From the NCBI RefSeq assembly GCF_009730915.1, contig NC_052475.1:18817430-18881429 (forward strand): DNA of 64,000 nucleotides, given 5' to 3'. Under the pieces are notes generated by a model. The model made no database searches. It worked only from the letters and a program-made list of their open reading frames with translations, and was not told where the DNA came from. Within the stretch, counting starts at the first letter, position 1. Every line of letters starts with the position of its first letter. Made by a program: the position numbers and the translations under genes. Shown in pieces: positions 1-11,224 of this stretch. Source of the DNA: Dioscorea cayenensis subsp. rotundata (taxonomy: Eukaryota > Streptophyta > Magnoliopsida > Dioscoreales > Dioscoreaceae).

Positions 1-189
1 CTTCCTTGTTGTTTTTACTATTGAGAATTGAATCATTGTCACACTTATCACTACTGATCTTTCACATAGCTAAGAAGCGGATTAAGTGTTTTTATTCCTT
101 ATTTCCTGTGGATTCGATACCCGCTCATCCAGGATTATTACTTCAACAAATCCGTGCACTTGCGGGATATACGCAAGGGGACCTTGTCA
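1..189 (+). mobile_element. Family A LTR, 3' end portion (plus orientation)
   Basis: This is the terminal part of a family A LTR. It closely matches the last bases of the LTR ending at 60307, including GCAAGGGGACCTTGTCA at the end. No primer-binding site follows; instead minus-oriented LTR sequence begins at 190. The piece is therefore probably a solo LTR, or the edge of an element, inserted into another LTR in opposite orientation. Its start and left target duplication lie outside the window. Confidence 0.85.
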
Positions 190-794
190 ATCGAAAATCC
201 ACACACCCATGTGGGTGCCCCTGTGGATTTTTCACACGGCCATGGGGAGTTTCCACACGCCCATGTGGATTCTCTGTTTTTCTGTTTTCTCGGTCGGCTG
301 TAAACAGTGCTGCTACCAAATCTTTGCTACAACATTTCTATAGTACCCTGCTACAGTACCGGCTTGAAATACTCCTGAATCCATACTTTCATCGAGGTAA
401 ATCAAACGGGGACACATTTACGAAGTGGATCGCCTTTCTTCTTCAATAATGGACATGTTGTTGGAGATCTTGTTCTATATGAACAAGTCAGAATGCTTGA
501 ATGTCACTGCCCTTGTTCCCCTCCAAATAGTTGTGCTAACTCAAGTACGAGGAGATTGACACACATTCCTGCATCTGGAATCCGACCTATGTCTTCGCGT
601 TTGAACCTTTAGCAAGATTTCCTCCAAAATTAGTGCATTACAATCCACATTGGCTTCTTTCTCTCATAATCGGCCTCACAACCCTACCTACATAAAATAA
701 CATAAATACGCCCATATTAGCGTTAAAACCCGAGAAAAGTAATTCTCAAAAAAGGAAAGAACACTTCATATTCTTATCGCACAAACACTTATCA
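190..794 (-). mobile_element. Family A 3' LTR fragment of element H1 (U3 side)
   Basis: Read on the minus strand this begins TGATAAGTGTTTG at 794 and runs through the LTR U3 region to the GC-rich motif cluster (about 195-275), where the plus-oriented LTR at 1-189 interrupts it. A polypurine tract lies directly next to it on the internal side (795-812), so it is the 3' LTR of the minus element whose internal part follows. Confidence 0.85.
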
Positions 795-831
795 AACTCC
801 CCCATACTTAAGCTTTTGCTTGTCCTCAAGC
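795..831 (-). promoter_or_regulatory. Polypurine tract with upstream hairpin, element H1
   Basis: On the minus strand the order is hairpin GCTTG-AGGA-CAAGC (818-831), then TTAAGTATGGGGGAGTT, then the LTR start TGATAAG. This is the expected place and composition of the plus-strand primer of an LTR retrotransposon. The same hairpin-tract order recurs in families L and T. Confidence 0.85.
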
Positions 832-1119
832 AAAGATTAATACATTATATGCATAGATGAAGGAAACATTGGAAGAGCTTGGCCTTAGGTTCACCAAAGC
901 ATGCAAAGAGTGTATTCTACAAGTACGGGAAATTTCAACACTAAATATAAAAGAATCAATGCTCTAGCTAAAAACTAGAATAAAAAAGGACGACAAACCC
1001 GATATCGTGTAAGTGTGTGAACTCACTCAAGTCAACTCAAAGTATACTCCTCAAAGTTCTATGTACAAGGGACTTATTTATCTACAAAAGGTAACAAAAA
1101 TTCAAAAAGGGTAGTAGCT

Positions 1120-1310
1120 TCACACATCCTCTAAGGTAGCCCTTTCCAAAGTGGCCGCTAAAATGGCTTTCACACTTTCGAGGTGGTAGCTCTTTCTACC
1201 GGGGTGGTAGCTTTCACACATCCCATGAGATAGCTCTTTCTCTTATTAGGGTATAACTAGTATCCGACTTATGAGAGTAGCTTCATACATCATAGGTGGT
1301 AGCTCTTTAC
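1120..1310 (-). repeat. Array of AGCTACC-like motifs upstream of the PPT
   Basis: GGTAGCT-like heptamers (AGCTACC on the minus strand) recur irregularly about eight times, each next to blocks such as TTCACACATCC and CTCTTTC. The same ordered array is present in family L at 34960-35170 in the element sense, so it is a conserved part of the 3' noncoding region. Its function is unknown. Confidence 0.7.
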
Positions 1311-1643
1311 ACCCAACAAGCACAACTAAACAACAAAACTATTTTGTTCTTTTTTTTCATTTTAATATTTTTTTCCAGAATTAAAACAAGAAACAACTAT
1401 AACTAGTCCCTTATACATCAAACATGAGTTTCCAAAAGAGTTCAAAGAGTGAGTAATGCAACAAGTGTCAATCAGGCAAAAATTCCTAGAAATTCAAGCA
1501 AAAACTAGAGCATGAAAACATTCAATGTTAAAAATTATCCTAAACTCAAGAATACAATTAATGAAACTAAGGTGAACCGCCATTGGCTATGTGAGCATGT
1601 ATATCAATCAAAACTACAATAAAAGAGATGTGTGCACTATGAA

Positions 1644-1685
1644 ACTCCCTCCTATACTTAACTTGTACATTATCCCCAATGTACA
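1644..1685 (-). promoter_or_regulatory. Second, internal hairpin plus polypurine-like module, element H1
   Basis: On the minus strand an inverted repeat with outer arms TGTACATT and AATGTACA (1664-1685) is followed by a purine-rich run resembling the PPT (AGTTAAGTATAGGAGGGAG). It lies about 0.85 kb upstream of the true PPT. The equivalent modules in families L and T are better preserved. Confidence 0.65.
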
Positions 1686-2078
1686 CATGCAAGCTCATTC
1701 ATAATGTAAATCAATTAAATTTAGATGTGGGAGAAGCAATCAAAACAATTCTCATCTGACTCCTAGTGTTGCATTTGATGGAGCTATGTCCTTGGGAATG
1801 TTGTTCCAATGGGTTGTGAAGCTCACAAGGCCAAGTGCCAAAACAGCTTGGCCGTGCCCATGACAAATTCTCAATTCCCATGATGACATGACCATCTGCA
1901 TGCATACACGAGGGGGTTCAGTGAAGCTCTATAAAAATAAAATAACTCAAGTATATAAAAGATAAAGCAATGAATACAACTTGAGACAGCAAAATAAAAG
2001 ATAAACTTAGAAGGAGAGTCCTTTCTGAGTGTAAAAGTCCAAAATAAAATGAGGAAGTAAAAGACTAGGAAAATAAAA

Positions 2079-3432
2079 TCAAGTGTTGATGTCGTCCTCT
2101 GGCTCTACTACTACTGATGAAGTACATGGTGGGTCAACTAGTGCTGGAATAGGGGACGGAGGTGTCGGAGATGCCGAGGAGGCCTAATAAGTCCTCAGAT
2201 CGCAGGACAAATGATGAGCTGACGTCTCGCTCTAAGATCTGTTGTAATGTGTCAAAACGTGCCATGAACTCCATATACTATGGGCCTGTGCAGCCCTAAT
2301 ATCGGCAATCTCTGCTCTGGCCTCTGCTACATCTATCCGTATCACCCCTGACAGTCTCTCGAGCCTCTCAAAGTGATCCTAGGCTCAAGATGGTGAAAAA
2401 CATGGGCATGTGGGGTGGGTCCTCTCATCACCCGAAGGTGCCTCTATGCCCATAGGTTTTGACTCAAGGTCGTAAGGGGGATGGGAAGCCTCGTCATCAT
2501 CACCCTCCTCCTCGCCTATCTCTAGGGCCGGTAGAACAAGAGCATAAACCCCCGCGTGAAAAACTCACGAACCATGCCCATCAACCTCATCGCCTCCGTG
2601 CTTAGGGGAGCGTGTATACTCGTCTTCTCGGCCTCCCGAATTTCGCCCAAGAGACCCTTACCCAGAACTAGACTTGTAGTGTAAGGGCCTAAGAAGATCA
2701 CTACCAATCTAGCATAGTGACCCTGATGTTGAATGTACTCAGCGACGATGTGCCCTAGATGGATCGGTATGCGCTGCATCATCCAATACAAGTACAGAAG
2801 CTCTTGCCGGATAAGAACGACAGTGCTATCACCACGGCCATCCACCGACCTGCTCATGATGGCATGTAGATATCGGTTAGTAGGTCAGGAAAGGCAAGTG
2901 TCCTTGGACACCCCTGGCTCATACTGGCCCTAACCACATAATGCTCTGTAAGCTCTCTGTGGATTCAGGGCTCCAGGATAATCGGTCGGTAACTGAGAGT
3001 ACTCCTCAATGTTTGTAAATGCCTCCTCATACAAGCCGAGCTGAATTGAAATTGAGTGATACCCAGACGATAGTGATGTCCAAGTGCTCTGGACTAAACA
3101 GTATCAAGGTCGCTGAATCTCCTATATGATCTGTCAAACTCGAATGACGACATAACCTCTAGTGTAAGGTCCCAGATGGCTGGCTCTCTAATCGACAACA
3201 ACTACCTCCAACCACCCACCGACACTAGATCCTCAACCTCATCGGTGAACTTGTCTCCCTACTGTAAATCTCTCAATATGCTCGTATCTAAGAATAGAGT
3301 CTGTCCGAACCGAAGTCTCGACACATGCTCGAACAGAGCCTGGTGCTTAGGGATGGTGAATCTCATGCTCTCGGACTTAGGAGATGACTCTCGTGGTCGC
3401 TTATCAGCTTGCTTCTTTGACCGAGGTGCCAT
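2079..3432 (-). pseudogene. Post-pol extra ORF (Athila-type, env position), decayed
   Basis: The start ATG is at 3432 (MAPRSKKQADKRPRES...) and the frame would end at a TGA at 2079. Several frameshifts and stops break it, leaving open pieces at 3259-3432 and 2522-2857. The piece containing HLGHIVAEYIQHQGHYARL aligns with the intact family T protein at 54620, and the C-terminal part (2080-2520) with the region after that ORF. This family sits where Athila-like elements carry their extra ORF and is often labelled a putative plant transposon protein. I see no membrane span or signal peptide, so envelope function is not supported. Confidence 0.8.
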
Positions 3433-3810
3433 AAACTTCAAAAATTGAAAGAGGATCGATCAAACAAATTAATTAAACATAGCTAATGAAATCCACACGG
3501 TTGTGCGGAATTTCCGCACGCCCATGTGAGTCAACGGGACTTGAACAAACACATGGTTGTTCCTCAAACTCCACAAATGCAGAATCATAACGCTTCTACT
3601 TTGTTGTAAATATAATGATGAATTTGTGAAGAAAATCAAAGATAGGGCTTACCGTCGAGTGAAGATGAGAAAGCTTTGAAAATGGCCGGAAAAACAAGCA
3701 AAATCCTTCCAAATTGGCGATACGAGGTCGGGAATCAAAATAGGAGTGCTCTAAAACAAATGGAGGATATGAGGGTGAAGAGAAACGATACTCCTTTTAA
3801 AAGGACTGAC
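3433..3810 (-). promoter_or_regulatory. Predicted internal promoter, leader and intron of the extra ORF (H1)
   Basis: On the minus strand a TATA-like TTTTAAAA (3795-3802) follows the GC palindrome cluster. About 140 bases downstream comes a strong splice donor context CGACG/GTAAGCCC (GT at 3661-3662), and an acceptor-like TTTTTGAAG ends 3 bases before the ATG (AG at 3436-3437). The donor is conserved in H2 (7351-7352) and, as CGGTAAAA, in F (18878-18879). A similar arrangement exists in family T. Splicing is inferred, not shown. Confidence 0.55.
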
Positions 3811-3829
3811 GCCTCTTGATGTTCTGGAC

Positions 3830-4445
3830 ATCCTCACAGGCGTGCGGAAATTACCCACGCCCGTGCATCTCCACAGTAAAGCCTTAAAAGGCCAGATGCA
3901 CGCCCTTGTGCGCTCTCAGGAAAGCACTCACTGCCTCTGAACGCAAATACATGGGTGTGTGGGAAATACCCACGCTCTTGTGCCTGACCCATAGGGGCTG
4001 CCTCACGCCCCAGTGGCTTCTCTATCCAACCAAGAAGAATTACTAAGTGTTTCACACACCTGTGTAGAAATTACACACGGGCGTGGGCATTGACAAGCCC
4101 AACTCACAGGGGAAAGCGCATGCCCCTGTGACTTCTCGGGATGAAGAGAGCTCCTCTGCAGAGATTCGCACGGGTGTGTAGAAATTACCCACGCCCATGC
4201 GATTTTCACAAGATCGCCCACAGAGTCGAGTCCACGCCCCTGTGTGCTTTCGGGATAATCTGCCAATCTTTGTAGGAATTCACCCGCCCTTGCGAAAATT
4301 AGCCACGGGCCTGTGAGAATTGCATGGTCATTCAAAGGGGTGAGTCCATGCCCTTGTGCCTTCTTTGGATGAGCTCGCAATGTAAATTCACGGGCGTGCA
4401 GAAATTTCACACGCCCGTGTGTTTTCTCTGGATGCCTTAGAAACT
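3830..4445 (-). repeat. GC-rich palindromic motif cluster, internal copy (H1)
   Basis: About ten degenerate copies of CACGGGCGTG / CACGCCCGTG-like 10-mers occur in alternating orientation, separated by AATT-type spacers and roughly 70-75 bases per full repeat. The same motif forms the cluster upstream of the TATA box in family A LTRs, for example 16480-16560. Equivalent internal clusters lie at 7490-8105 and 19040-19520. Confidence 0.8.
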
Positions 4446-4667
4446 TCTTCAGGCTCTGCAGAAAATTCCTGAACCTGTTTACACACTTAGAGCCTGTCCT
4501 AATATGGAAATTTTACCAATGAAAAACATGAAAAATAGCTCAAATGACCCAACTTCGCCAAATCCACGTGAAAACACATGTTGACAATTCAAAACCCACA
4601 ATAAAATTGCCGCTCAAGTATATAAAAATCAAGACACCAACACTCATAACTATGAAAACTGTAAACA

Positions 4668-4685
4668 CTTGGGTTGCATCCCAAG
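4668..4685 (-). other. Conserved stem-loop at end of the pol block (H1)
   Basis: On the minus strand this reads CTTGGG-ATGCAA-CCCAAG, a perfect 6-base stem, preceded by the conserved GTTAAACAAGTGCTT. Equivalents lie at 8366-8383, 19745-19762, 33096-33113 and 53581-53598, always between the end of the pol reading frame and the leader of the extra ORF. Confidence 0.7.
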
Positions 4686-4849
4686 AAGCACTTGTTTAAC
4701 ATTACTTAGCTTGACGTACCTTGTCTTACCTCACGGGGGTTCATAAATGAATGTTGCCCTCTTACCCATGGCTTGGAAGCATGATGACCGAAATCTCTTC
4801 AGTGTAGAGGGTGAATTATCGGGATTGGGACCGCCTAACAATAGTTCAT

Positions 4850-6049
4850 TGACAAGGTCCCCTTGCGTATATCCCGCAAGTGCACGGGTTAGTCGAAGTA
4901 ATAATCCCGGGTGAGCGGGGTCGAATCCACAGGGAGTAGGGAGTGAAAATACTTAATTTGGATCTTAGCTATATGGAAGATCAATATTGATTAGTGTGAA
5001 ATTGATTCAATTCTCAATAATAAAAGAAACAAGTAAGAGAGCAAGAAAGTAAAGAAGAGGGGTAAGGCAATCAAATAAAGATGGGGTACTCGGATGATGC
5101 TCCACCTAGGATAATATTTCAAGTACAAGAACCCTCTATTATACCTTCCTACTCAATGCAATGGTGAGTCATGGACATCCTTACATTACATAGTCCCAAA
5201 TCTAAGTTCAACTATGCCTAACTCTATACATGTCCCGGAGGAGAAATCGAACAATCTCAACAACTCGACTCGCATAGAGTTGCAATGAGCTCCAGGGTTT
5301 CCAAGTGATAAATCTCTTCCTTAATATAGACCTAACCCTTTGGTCTAGGTGGAAGGTCCCTAACCACAATTGAGCCCTAGATACTAAGATCACCTCAACG
5401 CTTCACCCGCTGCACGTGCAACTAAGCCCCAGCAGAAGTTCATCCCTTAGGCCATTCACTCTATTATAGCCGCAAAGAACTCGAGGAACAGAGGTAGAAT
5501 CTATCACGCCGGAGGGGAAAGGGGATGCTCCTGTACCTCTCGACTCACTCTCTCAACCCTCTCCAACCTAGCTTTGTCTAACACTCATGGTGTGTCACTC
5601 ACTCACCATCTCAACCCTCTCAACCCTCTCCAATTCCATACTTTCATCGGGGTAACGCAAATGGCCACACGTTCATGTCGTGGATCACTTGCTTCTTCAA
5701 TAGTATACACGTTGGTGGAGCTCTTGTTCTATGTGCATAAGTCGGAATGCTCGAATGTGACTGCCATTGTGCCCCTCCAAATGGATGTGCCCACTCGAAT
5801 ACGAGGAGGTTGGCACACACTCTAGCATCTCACACCTGACCTATGTCTTTGCGTTTGAACCTTAGCAAGATTTCCTACAAAATTGGTGCATTATGATCCA
5901 CAATGGCCTATTTCCTTCATACTCGGCTTCACAACCCTACCTGCATAAAAGTAACATAAAAACACACATATTAGTGTAAAAACCTGAGAAAAGTAATGCT
6001 CAACATAAGGAATGAAGGCTTCGCATTCGTATCGCACAAGCACTTATCA
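4850..6049 (-). mobile_element. Family A 3' LTR of deleted element E2 (1.2 kb form)
   Basis: The boundaries are TGACAAGGTCC at 4850 and CACTTATCA at 6049, followed by a polypurine tract (minus strand) at 6050-6066. The LTR lacks about 560 bases present in longer family A LTRs: sequence jumps from the CTCTCAACCCTCTCC repeat (about 5600-5630) to ATTCCATACTTTCATC, which removes the GC motif cluster and TATA region. It is nearly identical to the LTR at 11225-12426, with the same deletion. Confidence 0.9.
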
Positions 6050-7100
6050 AACTCCCCTACACTTAAGCTTTTGCTTGTCCTGAAACAAAAATTAAAACGT
6101 TATGTGTATCAATGAAGAAAATATTGGAAGTTCTTGGGCTTAGGTTCACCAAAGTATACAAAGAGAGCATTCTACAAGTGAGGGAAATTTCAACACTAAA
6201 TGTGAAAAACTGAAACTCTAGATAAAAAATTGAATAAAAAAGGACAACAAACCTGAAATCGTGAAAGTGTGTGGACTCACTCAAGTCAACCCAAGGTATA
6301 CTCCTCAAAGCTCTAAGTATAAGGGACTTATTTAACTACACAAGTGACAACAATTTCAAAGATGGTAGTAGCTTCACACATCCTCTAAGGTAGCCCTTGT
6401 ATCAGATGATTGTGCAAACCTAGTTAAGGCCTTCTCCAAATTATTCATTCGGGTCTCTAAACCTAAAACTCGGTTCTCCATGTTTGGGGCTTGTTGTTGG
6501 AAACCGGTGGCCCCATGGCCTTTTGTGGACCTTGGTTGCTCCACGAGAAATTGGGATGACTCTTCCAACCCGGGTTGTAGGTATTATTATATGTGTTTCC
6601 TTGATTTCTCATGCCATTACCCATAAAATCGACATTCTCAACTGAAGATGCATCACCAATAGAGATTGGGCAATTGTCGGGAGCATGTCCTCCACCACAC
6701 CCGTTGCAAGTAGTCACGGCCGCCACTCTATTCGAAGTTAGGAGATCTAACTTCTTACTCAATGATTCCACTTGAGCCACCAATGAGGTTACTATATCTA
6801 TCTCATAGAGGTCGGCCACCTTTTTCTTCTCCCTGGCATACCATTGGTAGTTGTTAATCCCATTTGTTCAATTAATAGATGGGCCTCATCGAGGGTCTTG
6901 CTACATAAGGTACCGCCTGCTGCAGCATCCAAGAGTTGCCTTGTATTCAAATTTAGACCATTGTAAAAGGTTTGAACAATCATCAACTTCGGGAATCCGT
7001 GTTGCGGGCACTTTCTCAGGAGCTCCTTGAACCTTTCCCACATCTCAAACAGAGACTCCAATTCCAACTGTACAAATGATGAGATCTCATTCCTAAGCTT
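6050..7100 (-). mobile_element. Element E2 internal remnant (PPT, 3' UTR, gag piece)
   Basis: Reading leftward, a gag segment (7097-6398) is fused directly to the 3' noncoding AGCTACC region at about 6397, so protease, pol and the extra ORF are deleted. The identical gag-UTR junction occurs in element C (about 12779). At about 7100 the gag ends and intron-leader sequence of H2 begins. No 5' LTR of E2 is visible. Confidence 0.8.
6398..7097 (-). pseudogene. gag fragment (element E2)
   Basis: The frames encode the gag middle region (ELESLFEMWERFKELLRK...), then a variant zinc knuckle C-N-G-C-G-G-G-H-A-P-D-N-C and a coiled-coil-like stretch (ETRMNNLEKALTRFAQSSDT). Reading is split over three frames by indels. 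The knuckle has spacing CX2CX3HX4C rather than CX2CX4HX4C. The upstream gag N-terminus and downstream protease are missing. Confidence 0.85.
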
Positions 7101-7489
7101 CTAGCAAACAAGTTAATTAACCATAGCTGCAGAAATCCACACGATCGTGCGGAATTTCAGCAAGCCCGTGTGTATCCACGGGCCGTGAACAAATGCACGG
7201 CCACGTCTCAAACTCCACAAATGCACCATTATAACGCTTCTCCTTTGTTCTAAATATAAATAACCATTCTAATTGATGAAATGAAGCATTATTGAGTAGT
7301 TTCATCGATGTAAATCATGAATCTGTGAAGGAAATCAAAGATAGGGCTTACCGTCAAGTTCAGATGAGAAAGCTTTGAAAATAGCCAGAAAACCAAGCAA
7401 AATCCTTCCAAATTGGTGATACGAGGTCGAGAAACAATATAGGAGTGCTCTCAGACAAATGGAGGAAAAAGGACTCGCGCCTCTTAGCG

Positions 7490-8105
7490 TTCTATACATT
7501 CGCACGGCCTTACGGAAATTACCCGCGCCCCTGCGTCTCCACAGGAAAGCCTCACAGGGGTAGATGGACGCCCCTCTGCGCTCTCAGGAAAGTACTCAAT
7601 GCCTCTAAAAGCAAATACACGAGCGTGTGGGAAATACCCATGCCCATGTGCCTGACCAACAGGGGTAGCCACACGCCCCTGTGGCATCTTTCAACATCCG
7701 AGAAAAATTACTAAGTATTCTACACGCCCTTGTGGAAATTCCACACGAGCGTGGACATTCACAGGCCCAACTCACACGGGCAAGCGCATGCCCCTGTCTC
7801 TTCTCGGGATGGAGAGAGCTCCTCAGCAGAGATTCGCACGGGCGTGTAGAAATTACCTATGCCCGTGCGATTTTTACAAGGTCACCCACAGAGTCAAGTC
7901 CACACCCCTGTGTGCTTTCGGGATAATCTTCCAATCTTAGCAAGAATTCACACGCCCTTGCGGAAATTACCCACAGGCGTGCGAGAATCGCATGATCTTT
8001 CACTGGAGCGAGTCCACGCCGCTGTGCCTTCTCTAGATGAGCTCATAATGCAAATTCACTATCGTGCGAAAATTCCACACGCCCGTGTGTTTTCTCTAGA
8101 TGCCT
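7490..8105 (-). repeat. GC-rich palindromic motif cluster, internal copy (H2)
   Basis: It is colinear with 3830-4445 of H1: alternating CACGCCCGTG and CACGGGCGTG-like units with AAATTAC or AAATTCC spacers, mixed with CACGCCCCTGTG variants. Several overlapping open frames here are a by-product of the repeat periodicity. Confidence 0.8.
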
Positions 8106-8365
8106 TAGAAAATTCTGCAGGCTCTGCAGAAAATTTTAGAACATATTTACACACTCAGAGCCTGCCTTAATATGCAAATTTTACCAGAGAAAAACATTAG
8201 AAATAGTTTAAACGACCCAACTTCAGTAAATCCACATGAAAACACACAATGACAATTCAAAACCGACAATAAAATTGCAGCACAAGTATATAAAAATCAA
8301 GACACAAACACTCAACACTTTACTCATGCACACACTAAACTACTAAACTACGAAAATAGTAAACA

Positions 8366-8383
8366 CTTGGGCTACCTCCCAAG
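8366..8383 (-). other. Conserved stem-loop at end of the pol block (H2)
   Basis: On the minus strand this reads CTTGGG-AGGTAG-CCCAAG. The 6-base stem is intact and only loop bases differ from family L, which suggests that the stem is the conserved part. Confidence 0.7.
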
Positions 8384-8428
8384 AAGCGCTTGTTTAACGT
8401 CACTTAGCTTGATGTACCTTGTCTTACC

Positions 8429-9318
8429 TCACGGGGGCTCATAGATGAAAGTTTCCCTCTTACCTATAGCTTGGAAGCACGATAAGCAAGATCTCTTGGG
8501 TGTAGAGGGTGAATTATCAGGCTTGGGACCACCTAGCAATGATTCACCCAGTTTGTTCAGTACACGCACGTCCCCAATAGCCTTGGAGCATTTCTGGTGG
8601 AGTCTCCTAGCCCTCTTCAATTTCCGGAGCACCTTCTTCAAGATCCCCGGGGTAGATGGTAGTTCTTCCGTCGAACCAAGCACCATTACTTCTTCATTGC
8701 CTCCTCTTGGTTAAATAGACCCTCATACGGGTCTGGATTGAACAGTTCCTGCATGTATTCATTAACAATGTCATCAGTAGTGTCTAGAAAATACAAAGTA
8801 TCATCGAAATTAAGAGAATGCCGCATGGCTTCAGCAAGGCGGTATGTGAGCTTGCCATCTCCAACTCTCAATGTTAGCTCTCCAACGTCAATGTCAATCA
8901 AGGCTTTGGAAGTCTGCAAGAACGGCCTCACAAGTATTAAGGGTACATCGGCATCCTCATCGACTTCTAGCACTACAAAGTCAACCGGAAAAATGTACTT
9001 GTCCACCTTGACAAGCACGTCTTCTGTGATGCCCCTCGGATGTCTCACCATTCGCTCCGCTAATTGCAAAGTCATCCGAGTAGGCCTAGGCTCGCCCTAG
9101 CCTAGCTTTTGAAAGAACATGTATGGCATGACGTTGATACTGATCCCTGAGTCCGCCAATGTCATTTCTTCAACTAGATTACCAAGATAACACAGAATGA
9201 TGAAGCTTCCCGGGTCTTTCTTCTTGTTCAGAATGTTGTTTTGCAAAACCTCCGAGCAAGATGCATCTAAAATCACTGAAGTACTCTCCTCTAACTTCCT
9301 CTTGTTGGTCAACAAGTC
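8429..9318 (-). pseudogene. Retropepsin and C-terminal linker (element H2)
   Basis: The catalytic region reads LADSGISINVMPYMFFQKLG (DSGIS instead of the usual DSGAS), followed by FVVLEVDEDADVPLILVRPFL and the GELTLRVGDGKL region, all typical of plant Ty3/gypsy aspartic protease. A one-base loss relative to element G shifts the frame before the linker, so the protease frame stops at TAA 8688-8686 overlapping an ATG. The linker is rich in Lys/Arg and ends in YEPP. RT should follow the protease but does not. Confidence 0.85.
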
Positions 9319-10983
9319 TTACAAGAATTTTGCATACTTAGGCATTTGAGCCAATGCCTCAACAAAAGGAAAATTGATGTGAAGTTGTTTGAACAAACTC
9401 AGGAACTTCTTATACTGTTCATCCCTTTGGTCATTCTTCAATCTAAAGGGATAAAGGATTCTTGGCTTCAAAGGTAGGGGTGCTATCTCCTTCTCTTTGC
9501 TTGCTCCTTTCTCAACCTCTATAACCTCGGGTGCGTGTTCATTGGGCTTCTCACTCGAAAGCTTACCCTCAACCTCACGACCATTTCTCAAAGTAATCGC
9601 CTTCACATGCTCTCTAGGGTTGGTCTCGGTGTTACTCTGCAAGCTTCCTTGTAGCCTTTCCGATAAGGACTTCGGAATGTGCCCTACTTGATTTCCAAGA
9701 TTATGCAAAGAGGCGGTGTGGTTGTGAAGTGTAGCCTCAACGGATTGGAACCTTGTATTAGATGATTGCACAAACCTAGTTAAGGCCTTCTCCAAATCGT
9801 TCATTCGGGTCTCCAAACCTGAAATTCGATTCTCCAAGTTTGGCGCTTGCTGCTATTATTAGAAACCGGTGGCCCCATGGCCTTTTGTGGACCTTGGTTG
9901 CTCCACTAGAAATTGGGATGACTCTTCCAGCCTGGATTATTGGTGTTGCTGTATGGATTTCCTTGATTCCTTATGCCATTACCCACAAAATCGACATTCT
10001 CCACCAAAGATGCATCACCAATAGAGATCGGGCAATCGGAGGGAGCATGTCCTCCAGCACACCAGGTGCAAGTAGTCACAGTTACCACTCTATTTGATGT
10101 TTGGTGATCTAACAACTTACTCAATGATTACACTTGAGCTGCCAATGAAGTTACTACATCTATCACATGGAGACCGGCCACCTTTTTCTTCTCCCTAGCA
10201 TTCCATTGGTAGTTATTTAACCCAATTTCTTCAAGTAGTTGACGGGCCTCACCAGGGGTCTTGCTACCTAAGGTACATCCTGCTGCCGCATCCAAGAGTT
10301 GCCTTGTACTCAGATTCAGACCGTTGTAAAAGGTCTGAAAAATCATCCACTCCGGGAATCCGTGTTGCGGGAACTTTCTCAGGAGCTCCTTGAACCTTTC
10401 CCATGTCTTAAATAGACTGCAATTCCAATTGTACAAAGGACGAGATCTTATTCCTAAGCTTTGCAGATTTTTCGGGAGGGAAATATCAGGCAAGAAAACC
10501 TTCTACCATCTCCTTTCATGTGGTAATCAAGGCTCTAGGTAATGAGTGTAGTCACTGCTTCGTTATCCTTTTCAAGGAAAATGGGATAGCTCTCAACTTG
10601 ATAGCATCATCTGTCACCCCGTTTATCTTCAGCATATCACACACCTCGAGAAAGTTCTCTATATGACTGTTTGGATCCTCATCGGGCAAACCATTGAACT
10701 GTGCGGATTGCCACAACATGTGGATGAATGTCGGCTTTAGCTCGAAGTTCTGGGTTGTAATCAGGGGACGCACAATGCTCAATTGTGTCCCTAATACTGA
10801 AGGTCTGGCATAATCAGATAATGTCTGCTGCTGATCATTCTTATCTGCCATGTTTTCAGATTCTTCTACTTCCAAATCAGCTAGATTAGACTGTTCTTGT
10901 ACATGTTCTTTCCCTTTTCTTCTCAGTGTACATTCAAGCTCGAGATCTCCTTGAATCAGTATTAAGGGGTTCCCTCGGGTCAT
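9319..10983 (-). pseudogene. gag (element H2), frameshifted
   Basis: The ATG at 10983 (MTRGNPLILIQGD) starts the frame seen in every gag here. The N-terminal part holds FELKPTFIHMLWQSAQFNG; the middle has TFYNGLNLSTRQLLDAAAG; the knuckle is C-T-W-C-A-G-G-H-A-P-S-D-C; the C-terminal part (9837-9319) has a heptad-like segment and the KDPGSFI/LFKQLHINFPFVEALAQMPK region. Frameshifts near 10550, 10127 and 9840 break it. Confidence 0.88.
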
Positions 10984-11109
10984 AACCTGAAGCTGCACCC
11001 AAAAAGAAAGAAAAAAAAATCAGAATGATGATAGAATAAGAAAATATAAAATAGAATGAATAAATGAATAGTTAAGAAAACAAAGTGCAAAGTATCTCTA
11101 AACGCCTAC

Positions 11110-11127
11110 TCCCCGGTAACGGTGCCA
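11110..11127 (-). promoter_or_regulatory. tRNA-Asp primer-binding site, element H2
   Basis: On the minus strand this is TGGCACCGTTACCGGGGA, two mismatches from the complement of the plant tRNA-Asp 3' end, and 6 bases inside the LTR end at 11134. Confidence 0.88.
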
Positions 11128-11133
11128 AAAACT

Positions 11134-11224
11134 TGACATCTCCATATATGCGTGTAAACCGCAAGTGCACGGGTGTCGAAGTGATAATCCCAGATGAGTG
11201 GGTATTGTATCCACAAAGAGTAGG
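11134..11224 (-). mobile_element. 5' LTR of H2, first part (variant end)
   Basis: It starts TGACATCTCCATATATGCG next to the PBS and is interrupted at 11224 by element C. The LTR resumes at 16972 without loss, apart from the duplicated GTAGG. This variant LTR end resembles the solo LTR at 26079. Confidence 0.88.

Larger units (their letters stand above)
795..4849 (-). mobile_element. Element H1, 3' internal part (minus, family A)
   Basis: Reading leftward from 4849 the order is: a gag-pol linker remnant ending in ...YEPP-stop (about 4729-4849), the CTTGGG stem-loop, a GC-rich palindromic cluster, a TATA-like box, a predicted intron, the extra ORF, a second hairpin-polypurine module, an AGCTACC array and the PPT. 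RT, RNase H and integrase are absent: the protease-side linker runs straight into the last codons of the pol reading frame, exactly as in H2. The element is cut at 4849 by the LTR of E2. The stretches 832-1119, 1311-1640 and 1686-2078 hold only 3' noncoding sequence of this element. Confidence 0.85.
7101..11133 (-). mobile_element. Element H2 internal region (minus, family A, gag-protease without RT/IN)
   Basis: Reading leftward from the PBS (11127-11110): gag (10983-9319), protease (about 9318-8690), a linker ending ...TFIYEPP-stop (8429), the stem-loop (8366-8383), the palindromic cluster (8105-7490), and the leader with splice donor (7352). It is truncated in the intron-leader at about 7100. 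The linker passes directly into the codons that in F close the integrase frame, so RT, RNase H and IN are missing in frame. H1 has the same structure. Confidence 0.85.

Noticed and set aside
3830..4445. CRISPR-like array of spaced repeats
   Set aside because: Repeats are degenerate, alternate in orientation and have homologous, not unique, spacers. Surroundings are plant retrotransposons.
5574..5825. Repeated 83-codon ORF (also at 11948-12199)
   Set aside because: Identical position in two 1.2 kb LTR copies that share a deletion; it is LTR U3 sequence, and its conservation reflects the recent duplication, not coding.
8684..8688. Overlapping stop-start TAATG as a translational coupling site between protease and linker
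   Set aside because: Comparison with element G (frame ...DNEEVMMLG) shows that the linker continues the protease frame there; H2 has lost one base, so this is a frameshift mutation.
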